This document shows positions 17,498-25,750 of a stretch of 64,000 nt of DNA, piece after piece (position 1 is the stretch's first letter; every line of letters begins with the position of its first letter). The stretch comes from an uncultured Muribaculaceae bacterium (GTDB lineage Bacteria > Bacteroidota > Bacteroidia > Bacteroidales > Muribaculaceae). The position numbers and the translations under genes are program-made. Below the pieces are notes generated by a model. It ran no database searches. It was not told where the DNA came from and was given only the letters and a program-made list of their open reading frames with translations. Where the stretch lies: the NCBI GenBank assembly GCA_910584365.1, contig CAJUAF010000002.1, positions 254,081-318,080 on the forward strand, in the 5' to 3' direction.

Positions 17498-17505
17498 CAA
17501 AGTTA
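17498..17505 (-). promoter_or_regulatory. Candidate -7 element of the CXXX operon promoter
   Basis: TAACTTTG on the minus strand fits the Bacteroidetes TAnnTTTG consensus and sits just before the structured leader. The expected start is near 17491, giving a leader of about 340 bases before the first precursor. No good TTTG element is present 20 bases upstream, so an activator may be needed. Confidence 0.45.
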
Positions 17506-17821
17506 CTAATTTATTCTGATATAGTTGTAATGCGAGTGAAAATATTTATTGACAGTGTCAAAGCAACACCGCTCATTGGCAGCGAAAAAGTGTCGTGAAA
17601 GGGGAATTTTTCACAGTCGATGTAGAAAGTATCGAAAGCGTCCGAGACGTCTCGGGAGTTTGACACATGTGTTCTTGAAAAAATAATTTAAAAATTTGAC
17701 ACTAAATATTTTGCAGTGTCAATTCTATTTTATACTATTGTTGTATTTATTGAACTCTATGTTAAGTTGCAACATCCCGACCCGATAAAATATACTACCC
17801 ATCTTTGACACCCTATATAGC
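17506..17821. other. Non-coding right flank of the island with repeated TTGACAC motifs
   Basis: No gene is visible. The stretch holds a palindrome TTGACAGTGTCAA (17549-17561), TTGACAC or its complement at 17660-17666, 17696-17702, 17716-17722 and 17805-17811, and the inner direct repeat at 17651-17682. Such clustered short motifs at one end recall recombinase- or regulator-binding arrays. Confidence 0.5.
17651..17682. repeat. Inner direct repeat, right copy
   Basis: CTCGGGAGTTTGACAC plus a near-identical continuation matches 12132-12163 in the same orientation. It is 140 bases inside the right 46-bp repeat. Confidence 0.75.
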
Positions 17822-17867
17822 CATACAAAAAAATCCTCCGGTAATTCATGCCGGAGGACGATAAAGT
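17822..17867. repeat. Right copy of 46-bp perfect direct repeat (terminator unit T2)
   Basis: Identical to 12032-12077. On the minus strand the hairpin (17834-17841 with 17851-17858) followed by T's lies about 70 bases after the yqgE stop and serves as its intrinsic terminator. This is probably the original position of the unit. Confidence 0.92.
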
Positions 17868-17936
17868 TTTATGAAAATATTATGAAATCCGGACACGAAC
17901 ACGGAGTAGCGACGAACCGGGGATTTCAGTCGGAGG

Positions 17937-18551
17937 TCAGTTATACTGGGGATTGACGGGATGGTACAGCCAGTTACGGTAAGGCTTTCCCAGCAGACGT
18001 ACTATCCGGTACCAGAAGGAATCGCCGTCTTCACGGAAGATTTCCTCATTGGCCGGTTTCGGAGCGACAGCCCATACGTGTTTCTCTATCTCAGATTCCA
18101 GCTGATAGGGGTCCCAGCCGCTGTAACCGACGAAAAACCGCATCTTGCCGTCCGTCTCAAGGCCCATATTAACGTAGGCTTTCACCTGCTCGAAGTCGCC
18201 GCCGATATAAAGATTCTCGGCAATCCGGCGCGAACCCGAGAACTCCTCGCCGAGAGTATGGAGATAAAACAGCCGGTCGCAGGAAAGCGGTCCGCCGCAA
18301 TAGATCGGAATATCCACTTCCTCGTCCACCCCCTCGATAGCGTCTCCGAGGGTATAGCCCGTAGTCTTGTTCAGAACAAGCCCCATCGAGGATTTTCCGC
18401 GTTCATACTCCACCAGGGAAATCACCCCGTGGTTGAAATATTCCTCGCGCAGGAAAGGCTCAGCCACAAGAATAGACCCTACACGAGGCTGTCCCGTAGG
18501 CAGATTTATCCTGAACAAAGATGAATCCAGATTGGGCATTTCTATTTCCAT
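17937..18551 (-). CDS. YqgE/AlgH-family protein
   Basis: 204 residues from the ATG at 18551, chosen because a strong AAGGAGG ribosome binding site lies just before it; the frame stays open upstream to 18620. YqgE/AlgH features: PRVGSILVAEPFL, VISLVEYERGKSSMGLVLNK, YCGGPL, and FVGYSGWDPYQLESEI. This is a conserved cytoplasmic protein of unknown biochemical role. It is the last gene of the leftward series ftsK, lolA-like, trxB, yqgE. Confidence 0.88.
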   Translation of the reverse strand: MEIEMPNLDSSLFRINLPTGQPRVGSILVAEPFLREEYFNHGVISLVEYERGKSSMGLVLNKTTGYTLGDAIEGVDEEVDIPIYCGGPLSCDRLFYLHTLGEEFSGSRRIAENLYIGGDFEQVKAYVNMGLETDGKMRFFVGYSGWDPYQLESEIEKHVWAVAPKPANEEIFREDGDSFWYRIVRLLGKPYRNWLYHPVNPQYN

Positions 18552-18714
18552 GGCTATCCTCCTTAGTAATATTACACGAATTCCGAAAAGAAAGCTGCTT
18601 ACGTATCCGTTACGCGGCAATTACAAATCAGTCCTCTTTTGTGGCGAAGTTAGCACTTATTTCTCAGAGAACCAAATTTTTTCGGAAAAATCAGCGGATT
18701 GACCCAAATTTGTG

Positions 18715-19650
18715 TCAGACATTGAGGAAACGCTCCGCATCGATGGCGGCGCGGCATCCCGAACCGGCGGCATTGACCGCCTGCTGATATATCGGATCGG
18801 CCACGTCTCCGGCTGCGAAAACGCCGTCTACCGAAGTCTGGGTCGAGGGGGAGGCCACGTTGATATACCCCTCCGGATTGAGTTCGAGCTGGCCCCGGAA
18901 CAGGTCCGTGTTGGGTGTATGGCCTATCGCGAGGAAGAATCCGTCGATGTCGATATCGAAATGACGTTCGCGGTCGGTACCTTTGAATTCCACAAGATGG
19001 GCGCCCTGGAGAACTTCATCTCCGAAAAGGCCGGTGGTATTGCAGTTGAACAGGATTTCGATATTGTCCCGGTCTTTAAGACGGGCCTGCATTACCTGTG
19101 ATGCACGTAGGTAATCCTTGCGTACAATCATATATACTTTAGATGCCAGTCCCGAAAGGTAAAGAGCCTCCTCACAGGCCGTATCGCCTCCGCCGACAAC
19201 CGCGACACGCTTCTTACGGTAGAAGAATCCGTCGCAGGTGGCACACGCCGAAACGCCGAGCCCCATGTATTTCTGTTCGTCGGGCAAACCAAGGTAACGG
19301 GCGGCCGCTCCGGTAGCGATAATCACCGTATCAGCCTTGACCTCACTGCCGTCGCCGACTGTAAGAGTAAAGGGTCGTTTTGAAAAATCCACTGACGTAA
19401 CTACGTCGGTCACTATCCTTGCGCCAAATTTTTCCGCCTGACTGCGCATCTCCGATACAAGTTCTCCGCCCTGTATTCCGGAAGGAAATCCGGGGAAATT
19501 TTCGACTTCGGTGGTGGTGGTCAGCTGTCCTCCGGGCTGCATACCCTCAAAAAGAACCGGCGACAGGTTCGCCCGGGAGGCATATACTGCGGCAGTATAT
19601 CCGGCGGGGCCACCTCCTATGATAACACACTTGGATGATAATTCACTCAT
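18715..19650 (-). CDS. trxB: Thioredoxin-disulfide reductase
   Basis: 311 residues, typical length. The N-terminal FAD-binding motif GGGPAGYTAAVYASRA, the redox-active CATCDG, an NADPH-binding GGGDTACEEALYL and the C-terminal FAD motif GDVADPIYQQAVNAAGSGC are all intact. The enzyme reduces thioredoxin with NADPH in the cytoplasm. It lies between lolA-like and yqgE in one direction with short gaps, so it is probably co-transcribed with them. Confidence 0.97.
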   Translation of the reverse strand: MSELSSKCVIIGGGPAGYTAAVYASRANLSPVLFEGMQPGGQLTTTTEVENFPGFPSGIQGGELVSEMRSQAEKFGARIVTDVVTSVDFSKRPFTLTVGDGSEVKADTVIIATGAAARYLGLPDEQKYMGLGVSACATCDGFFYRKKRVAVVGGGDTACEEALYLSGLASKVYMIVRKDYLRASQVMQARLKDRDNIEILFNCNTTGLFGDEVLQGAHLVEFKGTDRERHFDIDIDGFFLAIGHTPNTDLFRGQLELNPEGYINVASPSTQTSVDGVFAAGDVADPIYQQAVNAAGSGCRAAIDAERFLNV

Positions 19651-19686
19651 AATCAGATATTATTTCTTTATTTCTTTTAATATCCG

Positions 19687-20319
19687 TCAGCGCAGGTCAA
19701 CGACCTCCACTCCGGGATATTTCCGGGAATCAAACCGGAAAAGGCTCTGGGGCTTGGTCTTGCCTCCCTTGACGGATGAGATTTTCACCGTAACCGTGCG
19801 GCCGTTGCCGTCTTTCACTGTCAGTTCCCTGGGGAGGGATGTCGAACTGTTAAGCACTACGGTCGCGGAAGCCAGACCGGGTGATTTCTTCTTAGGAACA
19901 AGTTCTATCTTCTCCTCGCCGGGAGTGGCTTTCAGACGCCTGAAAGTAAAATTCCGGTTCAGTCCGGACAGGAGCGACAGTGGGTTCGACTGGGCAAGTT
20001 CTTCGGCGGTTGGCTCGGTGACATTTACCTCTCCGGCCGACACTGCGTAGGTCCATTGGGTCTGCCCGTCATACCAAATCTTCATCTCGGGGGTGGAAAG
20101 ATGAAACATCTTTCCCGCGACGGTCATGCTTCCTGACGATGAATTGCCGTTCTGCCATACAGTAAAGACAATATCAAGCGACGGATTCTTCTTCATCGCA
20201 CCGACCATCTTCTCGATCGAAGCCTGGGCCGACGGCTGGGCTGCACGCAGGGCCAGCGGACACATGATGAACACCGCGACCAGAAAGGAAAGGAGATATG
20301 AGACTGTCTTTTTCTTCAT
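19687..20319 (-). CDS. LolA-like outer-membrane lipoprotein carrier protein
   Basis: 210 residues. A signal peptide ends at ALRAAQ. The mature part has the LolA pattern: a conserved start (IEKMVGAMKKNPSLDIVFTV), beta-strands with GSMTVAGKMFHLSTPEMKIWYDGQTQWTY, and alternating strands forming a half-barrel. The role is periplasmic chaperoning of lipoproteins or lipid-like cargo. It follows ftsK by four bases, an arrangement common in Bacteroidetes. The family is clear; true LolA activity is inferred. Confidence 0.85.
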   Translation of the reverse strand: MKKKTVSYLLSFLVAVFIMCPLALRAAQPSAQASIEKMVGAMKKNPSLDIVFTVWQNGNSSSGSMTVAGKMFHLSTPEMKIWYDGQTQWTYAVSAGEVNVTEPTAEELAQSNPLSLLSGLNRNFTFRRLKATPGEEKIELVPKKKSPGLASATVVLNSSTSLPRELTVKDGNGRTVTVKISSVKGGKTKPQSLFRFDSRKYPGVEVVDLR

Positions 20320-20323
20320 AATG

Positions 20324-23300
20324 TCAGAAATCGTTGTTGACTTTAATCAGGCTTCCGAGCTGCATGGAGTCCACAAGCACGCTACGCGCTTTCCCGCCGG
20401 TGGCAGGTCCGACAATCCCGGCCGCCTCAAGCTGATCCATAATCTTGCCCGCACGGTTGTATCCAATAGAATAACGTCTCTGCAGGGAAGAAGTTGATGC
20501 GATTCCCGTCTGGACGATAATCTGGGCGGCTTCCTCGAACAATGGATCGCGGTCGGTCAGGTTCCCGTTGTTCCCCCCGAAGGCTACCTCGGCTTCCTCT
20601 CCGACAGGTTCGGGAAGATAATAGGCGTGTTCGTAGCCGGGCTGGGCGTCGATGAAATCGCAGATTCGGTGTACTTCCTTGGTGTCGATATAAGCACATT
20701 GCACGCGCTCCATCATTCCGTTATGGGAGAACAGCATATCTCCGCGTCCGATAAGCTGATTGGCTCCCGGGCAGTCCAGGATGGTGCGGGAGTCGACCAT
20801 CTGATTGACACGGAAAGCCACACGACCGGGGAAGTTGGCCTTTATAAGGCCGGTGATTACGTTCGTCGAAGGACGCTGGGTAGCGATAATCATGTGCATA
20901 CCCACGGCGCGGGCCATCTGGGCGATACGGGCTATCGGGGTCTCCACCTGCTTGCCCGCCGTCATAATCAGGTCGGCGAACTCGTCGACGATGATTACAA
21001 TATAAGGAAGATAGCGGTGACCTTTCTCGGGATTGAGTTTCTTCTGAACGAACAGCTCGTTGTACTTCGTCACCTTTACCACGTGGGCGTCTTTCAGCAG
21101 GTCATAGCGGCGCTCCATTTCCACGCAGAGAGAGTTGAGCGTGCGGACAACATTGTCCATGTTCGTAACGATAGCATCCTCCTCGTCGGGCAGTTTCGCC
21201 AGGTAATGACGTTCCAGGGAGTTATAGAGGCTGAATTCCACGCGCTTGGGGTCAATCAGCACGAACTTCAGTTCCGCCGGATGTTTCTTGTAAAGCAAAG
21301 AGGCGATAATGGTGTTAAGACCGACGGATTTTCCCTGTCCGGTAGCACCGGCCACAAGCATATGAGGCATCGCGGCAAGATCGGCGATATAGACTTCATT
21401 GGTAATCGTGGCGCCCATCGCCATGGGAAGTTCATATTTACATTCCTGGAAGTCGCGGGAGGAGAGAATCGTGTGGATGGCCACCGTCTGCGGGTCATGG
21501 TTGGGGACTTCGATACCGACAGCGCTTTTGCCGGGAATCGGAGCTATGATGCGGATTCCCTTTGCTGAGAGAGTCATCGCTATATCATCCTCGAGACGCT
21601 TGATTTTGGCGATACGCGTACCCTCGGCAGGGACAACTTCAAAAAGAGTGACCGTCGGACCCACTTTCGCCTCAATCTTGGTAATTTCGATATCAAACTG
21701 GGCCAGGGCCTTGATAATCCTCTCCTTGTTGGCATCCTGCTCCAGGATGTCATAGCTTTCGGTCTGAGGTTCTGCCTCGTTAAGGAGGTCGCATCCTGGG
21801 CGACGGTAACGCGATAGTTCGGCAGTGGGGTCATACAGCGTATCCGCACCGATATGTTTCGGATCCGCGGACTCGATGGTGTTGGCCGTTACATCGAACG
21901 CGGGACCTTCCTCCTCCGCCTGTCGGGTTGTATCCTGTTCGGTCTGAGGTTCCGCAGCGGTCTCCCGGTCCTTTGTTCCGGGGGTCGGGACATCAGCAGG
22001 CTGCATCCGTGCGACCTCCACAGGAGAGTCAGCCTCGGGGACAACAGGACGATATGCGTCCGTTTGGCGAATACCTTCCTCCCCAAGGTGTTCTTCCGTC
22101 AGCTGACCGGTCAATGCTGCGGCAACTGCGGAAGCAGGCTTGCTTTCCTGCACCGGAACTTGCGCCTCCGGCTCTTCGGTTTCAGGTTCCATTTCAAGAA
22201 TTTCCTCTTCTTCGGCGACTGGCGTATCAATATTCTCCGGGAGAGAATCGGCCGCCTCCGGGTAGCTCTCCTCTTTTTCGGAAGAAATGGCATATTCATC
22301 GGTGTACTCTTCTACTTCCTCGTCAAAACCCACGGAAATCGGATCTCTGCGGGGACGATCGGGATCTTCCTCGGCGGCATCCGTTGTATCTCCGTCACTT
22401 TCAGGAGACTCCTCACCGAGAGCGGACTGCTGCATGGCAGCCACCACACGGGCCTGTGCTTCCTCGCGCTCAAGGCGAATCTGCTCGGCTTTTGCCCGGC
22501 GGGCTTTCTGGAAAGACTTATATTTGTTGTAGAAGACCACGAAATCATTCAGATAGACATACACGACGGCCGAAATCAGAATCACCGAAACCAGGAAAGC
22601 TCCGATCCATTCTACGTTGGCGACCAGGAACTCATTGACAAACTGGCCGTGGATTCCTCCGTAGAGAAATTCAGCGTCAGTAGAAAACGCAATCAGTCCG
22701 GCCACTACAGAGACGGCTATCGCGACCAGGAGGGATTTGAACGTCACTGACCAGAAATTACATTTCTTGATACCCATCAGTCCGAGACCGAGAATCACAA
22801 GATAGACAATGGCCGTCAGAGAACCCAGGCCGAGACCCTGTGCGAAGACAAGCTGGGCGACCACCGCGCCGACGGGACCTCCGGTGTTTTCCACCTTGGC
22901 GGCTCCGGAAGTGATTTCCGAAACCGTATGTGAGGTCACCGCACTTTGGTCCGCAGCTCCCGAACGGATAAAGGATATGGCGGCGATCAGAAGATAGACG
23001 GCGATACAGATCAGCACCACTCCGAAAAATGCGTGGGTGCGCTTGTCTGTGAAGAATTTTACGAATCCGCTTTCGGCAAAGGGTTTGCGATCCTTGCGGT
23101 TCCGCTCGCGATCAGCTGCGCGACGCGCTTTTTCGGCCGCACGTTCAGCATCACGTATCCGGCGCTCGGCGGCTCTTTCCGCGGCAATTTCCTCCCGGCG
23201 GGCCTTTTCGGCCCTTTCGCGCTGACGCGCTTTTTCCAGACGGGTTTCATTATCGCGGTCACGGCGCTGGCGGTCGCGGCGGGCGATTTCCTCGCGGTTA

Positions 23301-23515
23301 GCCACGGCATCATAGTCGGCCCGCTGTCGCTGACGCCTGGGAACGCGCTCCGGTCGCGCTGCTTCCCTTTCCTCGGCCCTTTCGGAGCGGGATGGAGCGG
23401 GCCGGTCCTGGGCCGGACGGGATTTCTTGCGGGGGGCGGGGACAGGCGTTTCCCCGCCGTAAAGGAGGTCGGGGTCGTAATCTATGCCGTTGGGAGAGTA
23501 ATTATAATTGTCCAT
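20324..23515 (-). CDS. ftsK: FtsK/SpoIIIE DNA translocase
   Basis: 1063 residues. A highly charged, Arg/Glu/Ala-rich N-terminal segment of about 150 residues precedes four or five membrane helices (about 155-330), an acidic linker (about 350-570), the motor domain with Walker A (GATGQGKSVGLN) and Walker B (FVLIDPKRVEF), and a C-terminal gamma winged helix (about 1000-1063, SLQRRYSIGYNRAGKIMDQLE) that reads polar sequences. It pumps DNA through the septum and activates dimer resolution. The N-terminal Arg/Glu segment before the first helix is longer than in most homologues I know. First gene of the leftward series. Confidence 0.95.
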   Translation of the reverse strand: MDNYNYSPNGIDYDPDLLYGGETPVPAPRKKSRPAQDRPAPSRSERAEEREAARPERVPRRQRQRADYDAVANREEIARRDRQRRDRDNETRLEKARQRERAEKARREEIAAERAAERRIRDAERAAEKARRAADRERNRKDRKPFAESGFVKFFTDKRTHAFFGVVLICIAVYLLIAAISFIRSGAADQSAVTSHTVSEITSGAAKVENTGGPVGAVVAQLVFAQGLGLGSLTAIVYLVILGLGLMGIKKCNFWSVTFKSLLVAIAVSVVAGLIAFSTDAEFLYGGIHGQFVNEFLVANVEWIGAFLVSVILISAVVYVYLNDFVVFYNKYKSFQKARRAKAEQIRLEREEAQARVVAAMQQSALGEESPESDGDTTDAAEEDPDRPRRDPISVGFDEEVEEYTDEYAISSEKEESYPEAADSLPENIDTPVAEEEEILEMEPETEEPEAQVPVQESKPASAVAAALTGQLTEEHLGEEGIRQTDAYRPVVPEADSPVEVARMQPADVPTPGTKDRETAAEPQTEQDTTRQAEEEGPAFDVTANTIESADPKHIGADTLYDPTAELSRYRRPGCDLLNEAEPQTESYDILEQDANKERIIKALAQFDIEITKIEAKVGPTVTLFEVVPAEGTRIAKIKRLEDDIAMTLSAKGIRIIAPIPGKSAVGIEVPNHDPQTVAIHTILSSRDFQECKYELPMAMGATITNEVYIADLAAMPHMLVAGATGQGKSVGLNTIIASLLYKKHPAELKFVLIDPKRVEFSLYNSLERHYLAKLPDEEDAIVTNMDNVVRTLNSLCVEMERRYDLLKDAHVVKVTKYNELFVQKKLNPEKGHRYLPYIVIIVDEFADLIMTAGKQVETPIARIAQMARAVGMHMIIATQRPSTNVITGLIKANFPGRVAFRVNQMVDSRTILDCPGANQLIGRGDMLFSHNGMMERVQCAYIDTKEVHRICDFIDAQPGYEHAYYLPEPVGEEAEVAFGGNNGNLTDRDPLFEEAAQIIVQTGIASTSSLQRRYSIGYNRAGKIMDQLEAAGIVGPATGGKARSVLVDSMQLGSLIKVNNDF

Positions 23516-23685
23516 TGATTGGTCAGATATGAAAAGATGATTTTATACTGCGGAGAGATTAAGGGTAAATTGTTGCAAATTTACAAATAAATATCCAATA
23601 TCACCAATCCAAACGTGTCGTTGCCGAAACTTTTTTCCAAAAAAAATCCAATCCAGCTTTCCACCGTCAACAACTGCGGAAAATA

Positions 23686-23717
23686 TTTTTATATTCCCCC
23701 GAAAAAGGTTAACTTTG
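23686..23717 (+). promoter_or_regulatory. Promoter of the Fur-family gene
   Basis: TTTT at 23686-23689, 20 bases, then TAACTTTG at 23710-23717, close to the Bacteroidetes consensus. The expected start is about 20 bases before the ATG at 23745. Confidence 0.6.
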
Positions 23718-23744
23718 TCCACGGAATCAATTCCGTATGTTAGC

Positions 23745-24242
23745 ATGAAAGATGAAAAGCTGCTTGCGGCGGCGCGTGCGACCCTGGAAAAATATCTCCG
23801 GAGCAAGGGAATGAGGCAGACACCCGAGCGTCTCGCCCTTCTTGAAAAGATATTTTCTTCCGGTGACCATTTTTTTACGGATGTCCTCTATGAGTCGATG
23901 GAACTCGAAGGATATCACGTAAGCCGCTCCACGGTATATGCGACCCTCCAGCTTTTTCTGGAAGCGGGACTGGTGAAACGCCATCAGTTCGGCAACCAGC
24001 CGGCTCAGTACGAACGCCTCGTGCCGGGGGCGGTCGGGAATCATATCCATCTTGTATGCTCGGTATGCGGCCGGGTCAAGGAAGTGCGCGATCCAATGCT
24101 TACTGAAACCCTTTGCCGCCGCACCTATGCCGGATTCCGTCCTTCGGGGTGCGCCCTTTATGTCTACGGCACCTGCGGACGTTGCGACCGGGCTGCAAAA
24201 AGGAAACAACGAAGTGATTCCCGGAAAAATCAGAAATTTTAA
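23745..24242 (+). CDS. Fur-family metal-responsive transcriptional regulator
   Basis: 165 residues from the ATG at 23745; a longer frame would need a TTG at 23715, inside the promoter. The winged-helix N-terminal domain (GMRQTPERLALLEKIF, SRSTVYATLQLFLEAGLV) is followed by the metal-binding dimer domain (HIHLVCSVCGRVKEV and a final CGRC). It represses or activates genes according to Fe, Zn or peroxide status; the metal cannot be fixed from sequence. It is divergent from ftsK, and purA follows in the same direction after 89 bases. Confidence 0.9.
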   Translation: MKDEKLLAAARATLEKYLRSKGMRQTPERLALLEKIFSSGDHFFTDVLYESMELEGYHVSRSTVYATLQLFLEAGLVKRHQFGNQPAQYERLVPGAVGNHIHLVCSVCGRVKEVRDPMLTETLCRRTYAGFRPSGCALYVYGTCGRCDRAAKRKQRSDSRKNQKF

Positions 24243-24331
24243 CCAATCAAAATAAAACGACATGAGAGATATTCCGGCTCCGGAACCCCGTGATTTCCGA
24301 TGCTGAGTGTCTTTCATTCAAAATTCCTGAA

Positions 24332-25624
24332 ATGACAATGAAAGTTGACGTTTTGCTCGGCCTCCAGTGGGGCGACGAAGGAAAAGGTAAGGTCGTGGAT
24401 GTCCTTACTCCCCGCTACGATGCCGTAGCGCGTTTCCAGGGAGGGCCTAACGCAGGCCATACCCTCGAATTTGACGGAAAGAAATACGTATTGCGTTCCA
24501 TCCCCTCCGGAATTTTCCAGAGCGGACAGACGAATCTCATCGGCAACGGAGTGGTTCTTGACCCGGTTCTCTTCCGCGAGGAGGCAGAAGCCCTGGAGGC
24601 TTCTGGCGTAAACCTCAAGAAGGTCCTGAAACTGTCCCGCAAGGCCCACCTGATTCTCCCCACACACCGTCTGCTTGACGCCGCCGGCGAAAAAGCCAAA
24701 GGCTCAGCCAAAATCGGAACCACAGGCAAAGGTATCGGTCCGACCTATACCGACAAGACTTCCCGTAACGGACTGCGCCTGGGAGACGTAGAGAATCCCG
24801 CGACGGCAAAAGAAAAATATGAGGCTCACCGCGACGCCCATCTCAAACGCCTGGCTGATATGGGAGATCCCGCCGACACCGCACGCCTGGCCGAAATGGA
24901 AAAAGCCTGGTTCGAGGCAATCGATTATCTGCGTCAGTTCGATATCGTAGATTCCGAATTCGTCATCAACAATCTCCTCGCCGAAGGCAAGAAGGTCCTC
25001 TGCGAAGGCGCGCAGGGTACGATGCTCGACGTTGATTTCGGTTCCTATCCTTTCGTCACCTCCTCCAACACCGTCTGCGCAGGCGCCTGTACAGGACTGG
25101 GAATCGCTCCCAACAAAATCGGGGAAGTATTCGGCATTTTCAAGGCTTACTGCACACGCGTAGGGTCGGGCCCCTTCCCTACTGAACTTTTCGACGAAAC
25201 CGGCAAAACTATCCGCGACCTCGGTCACGAATATGGGGCAGTCACCGGACGCGAACGCCGCTGCGGCTGGATCGACCTGGTGGCCCTCCGTTACGCAATC
25301 ATGGTCAACGGTGTGACCCAGCTGATAATGATGAAGAGCGATGTGCTTGACGGTTTCGATACCATCCGTGCCTGTGTCGCCTATAAAGTGAACGGCAAGG
25401 AAACCCGCGACTTCCCCTTCTCTATCGAGACCGGCACTCTGGAACCCGTCTATGTCGACATCCCCGGCTGGAAAACTCCGATGACTTCCATCACTTCCGA
25501 AGAGCAATTCCCCGAGGCGTTCAGCAACTACATCCAATTCCTTGAAAAGGAACTCCAGACACCGATCACCATCGTCTCCGTTGGTCCGGACCGAACCCAG
25601 ACCATCGAATGCGCGAAAGCATAG
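24332..25624 (+). CDS. purA: Adenylosuccinate synthase
   Basis: 430 residues from the ATG at 24332, close to the usual 430-432; an upstream Met at 24290 would add a poor extension. Motifs: LGLQWGDEGKGKVVD (GTP/IMP site with catalytic Asp), NAGHT with the catalytic His, STGKGIGPTYTDK-like TTGKGIGPTY, and TSSNTV. It makes adenylosuccinate from IMP, aspartate and GTP, the first committed step to AMP. A GC-rich inverted repeat (25657-25667 / 25683-25693) follows the stop. Confidence 0.97.
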   Translation: MTMKVDVLLGLQWGDEGKGKVVDVLTPRYDAVARFQGGPNAGHTLEFDGKKYVLRSIPSGIFQSGQTNLIGNGVVLDPVLFREEAEALEASGVNLKKVLKLSRKAHLILPTHRLLDAAGEKAKGSAKIGTTGKGIGPTYTDKTSRNGLRLGDVENPATAKEKYEAHRDAHLKRLADMGDPADTARLAEMEKAWFEAIDYLRQFDIVDSEFVINNLLAEGKKVLCEGAQGTMLDVDFGSYPFVTSSNTVCAGACTGLGIAPNKIGEVFGIFKAYCTRVGSGPFPTELFDETGKTIRDLGHEYGAVTGRERRCGWIDLVALRYAIMVNGVTQLIMMKSDVLDGFDTIRACVAYKVNGKETRDFPFSIETGTLEPVYVDIPGWKTPMTSITSEEQFPEAFSNYIQFLEKELQTPITIVSVGPDRTQTIECAKA

Positions 25625-25656
25625 CCCCATCTTCTCCGGGTAATCCCCCTACATGA

Positions 25657-25693
25657 CCGGGCCGCGGCTCCTTTAAAGGTAACCGCGGCCCGG
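25657..25693. terminator. GC-rich stem-loop between purA and purT
   Basis: An 11-bp perfect stem (CCGGGCCGCGG / CCGCGGCCCGG) with a 15-base loop lies between two converging genes. There is no strong T run, so termination efficiency is uncertain. Confidence 0.55.
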
Positions 25694-25750
25694 CTGTGTT
25701 GTATTATGCTGTATATTTAATGTTCCGATTAAGGGATGTGCGTCACTGCT

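Larger units (their letters stand above)
12032..17867. mobile_element. Repeat-bounded genomic island encoding a Tat/CXXX-peptide system
   Basis: About 5.8 kb lies between two 46-bp perfect direct repeats. It is visibly richer in A+T than yqgE, trxB and DUF4301 on either side. All eight genes run leftward in one compact block with several overlapping start and stop codons. No recombinase or transposase is inside. Removing one repeat and the island would restore yqgE, terminator, DUF4301 in a row. I infer acquisition as a block by recombination at a terminator; the mechanism is not visible. Confidence 0.6.
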
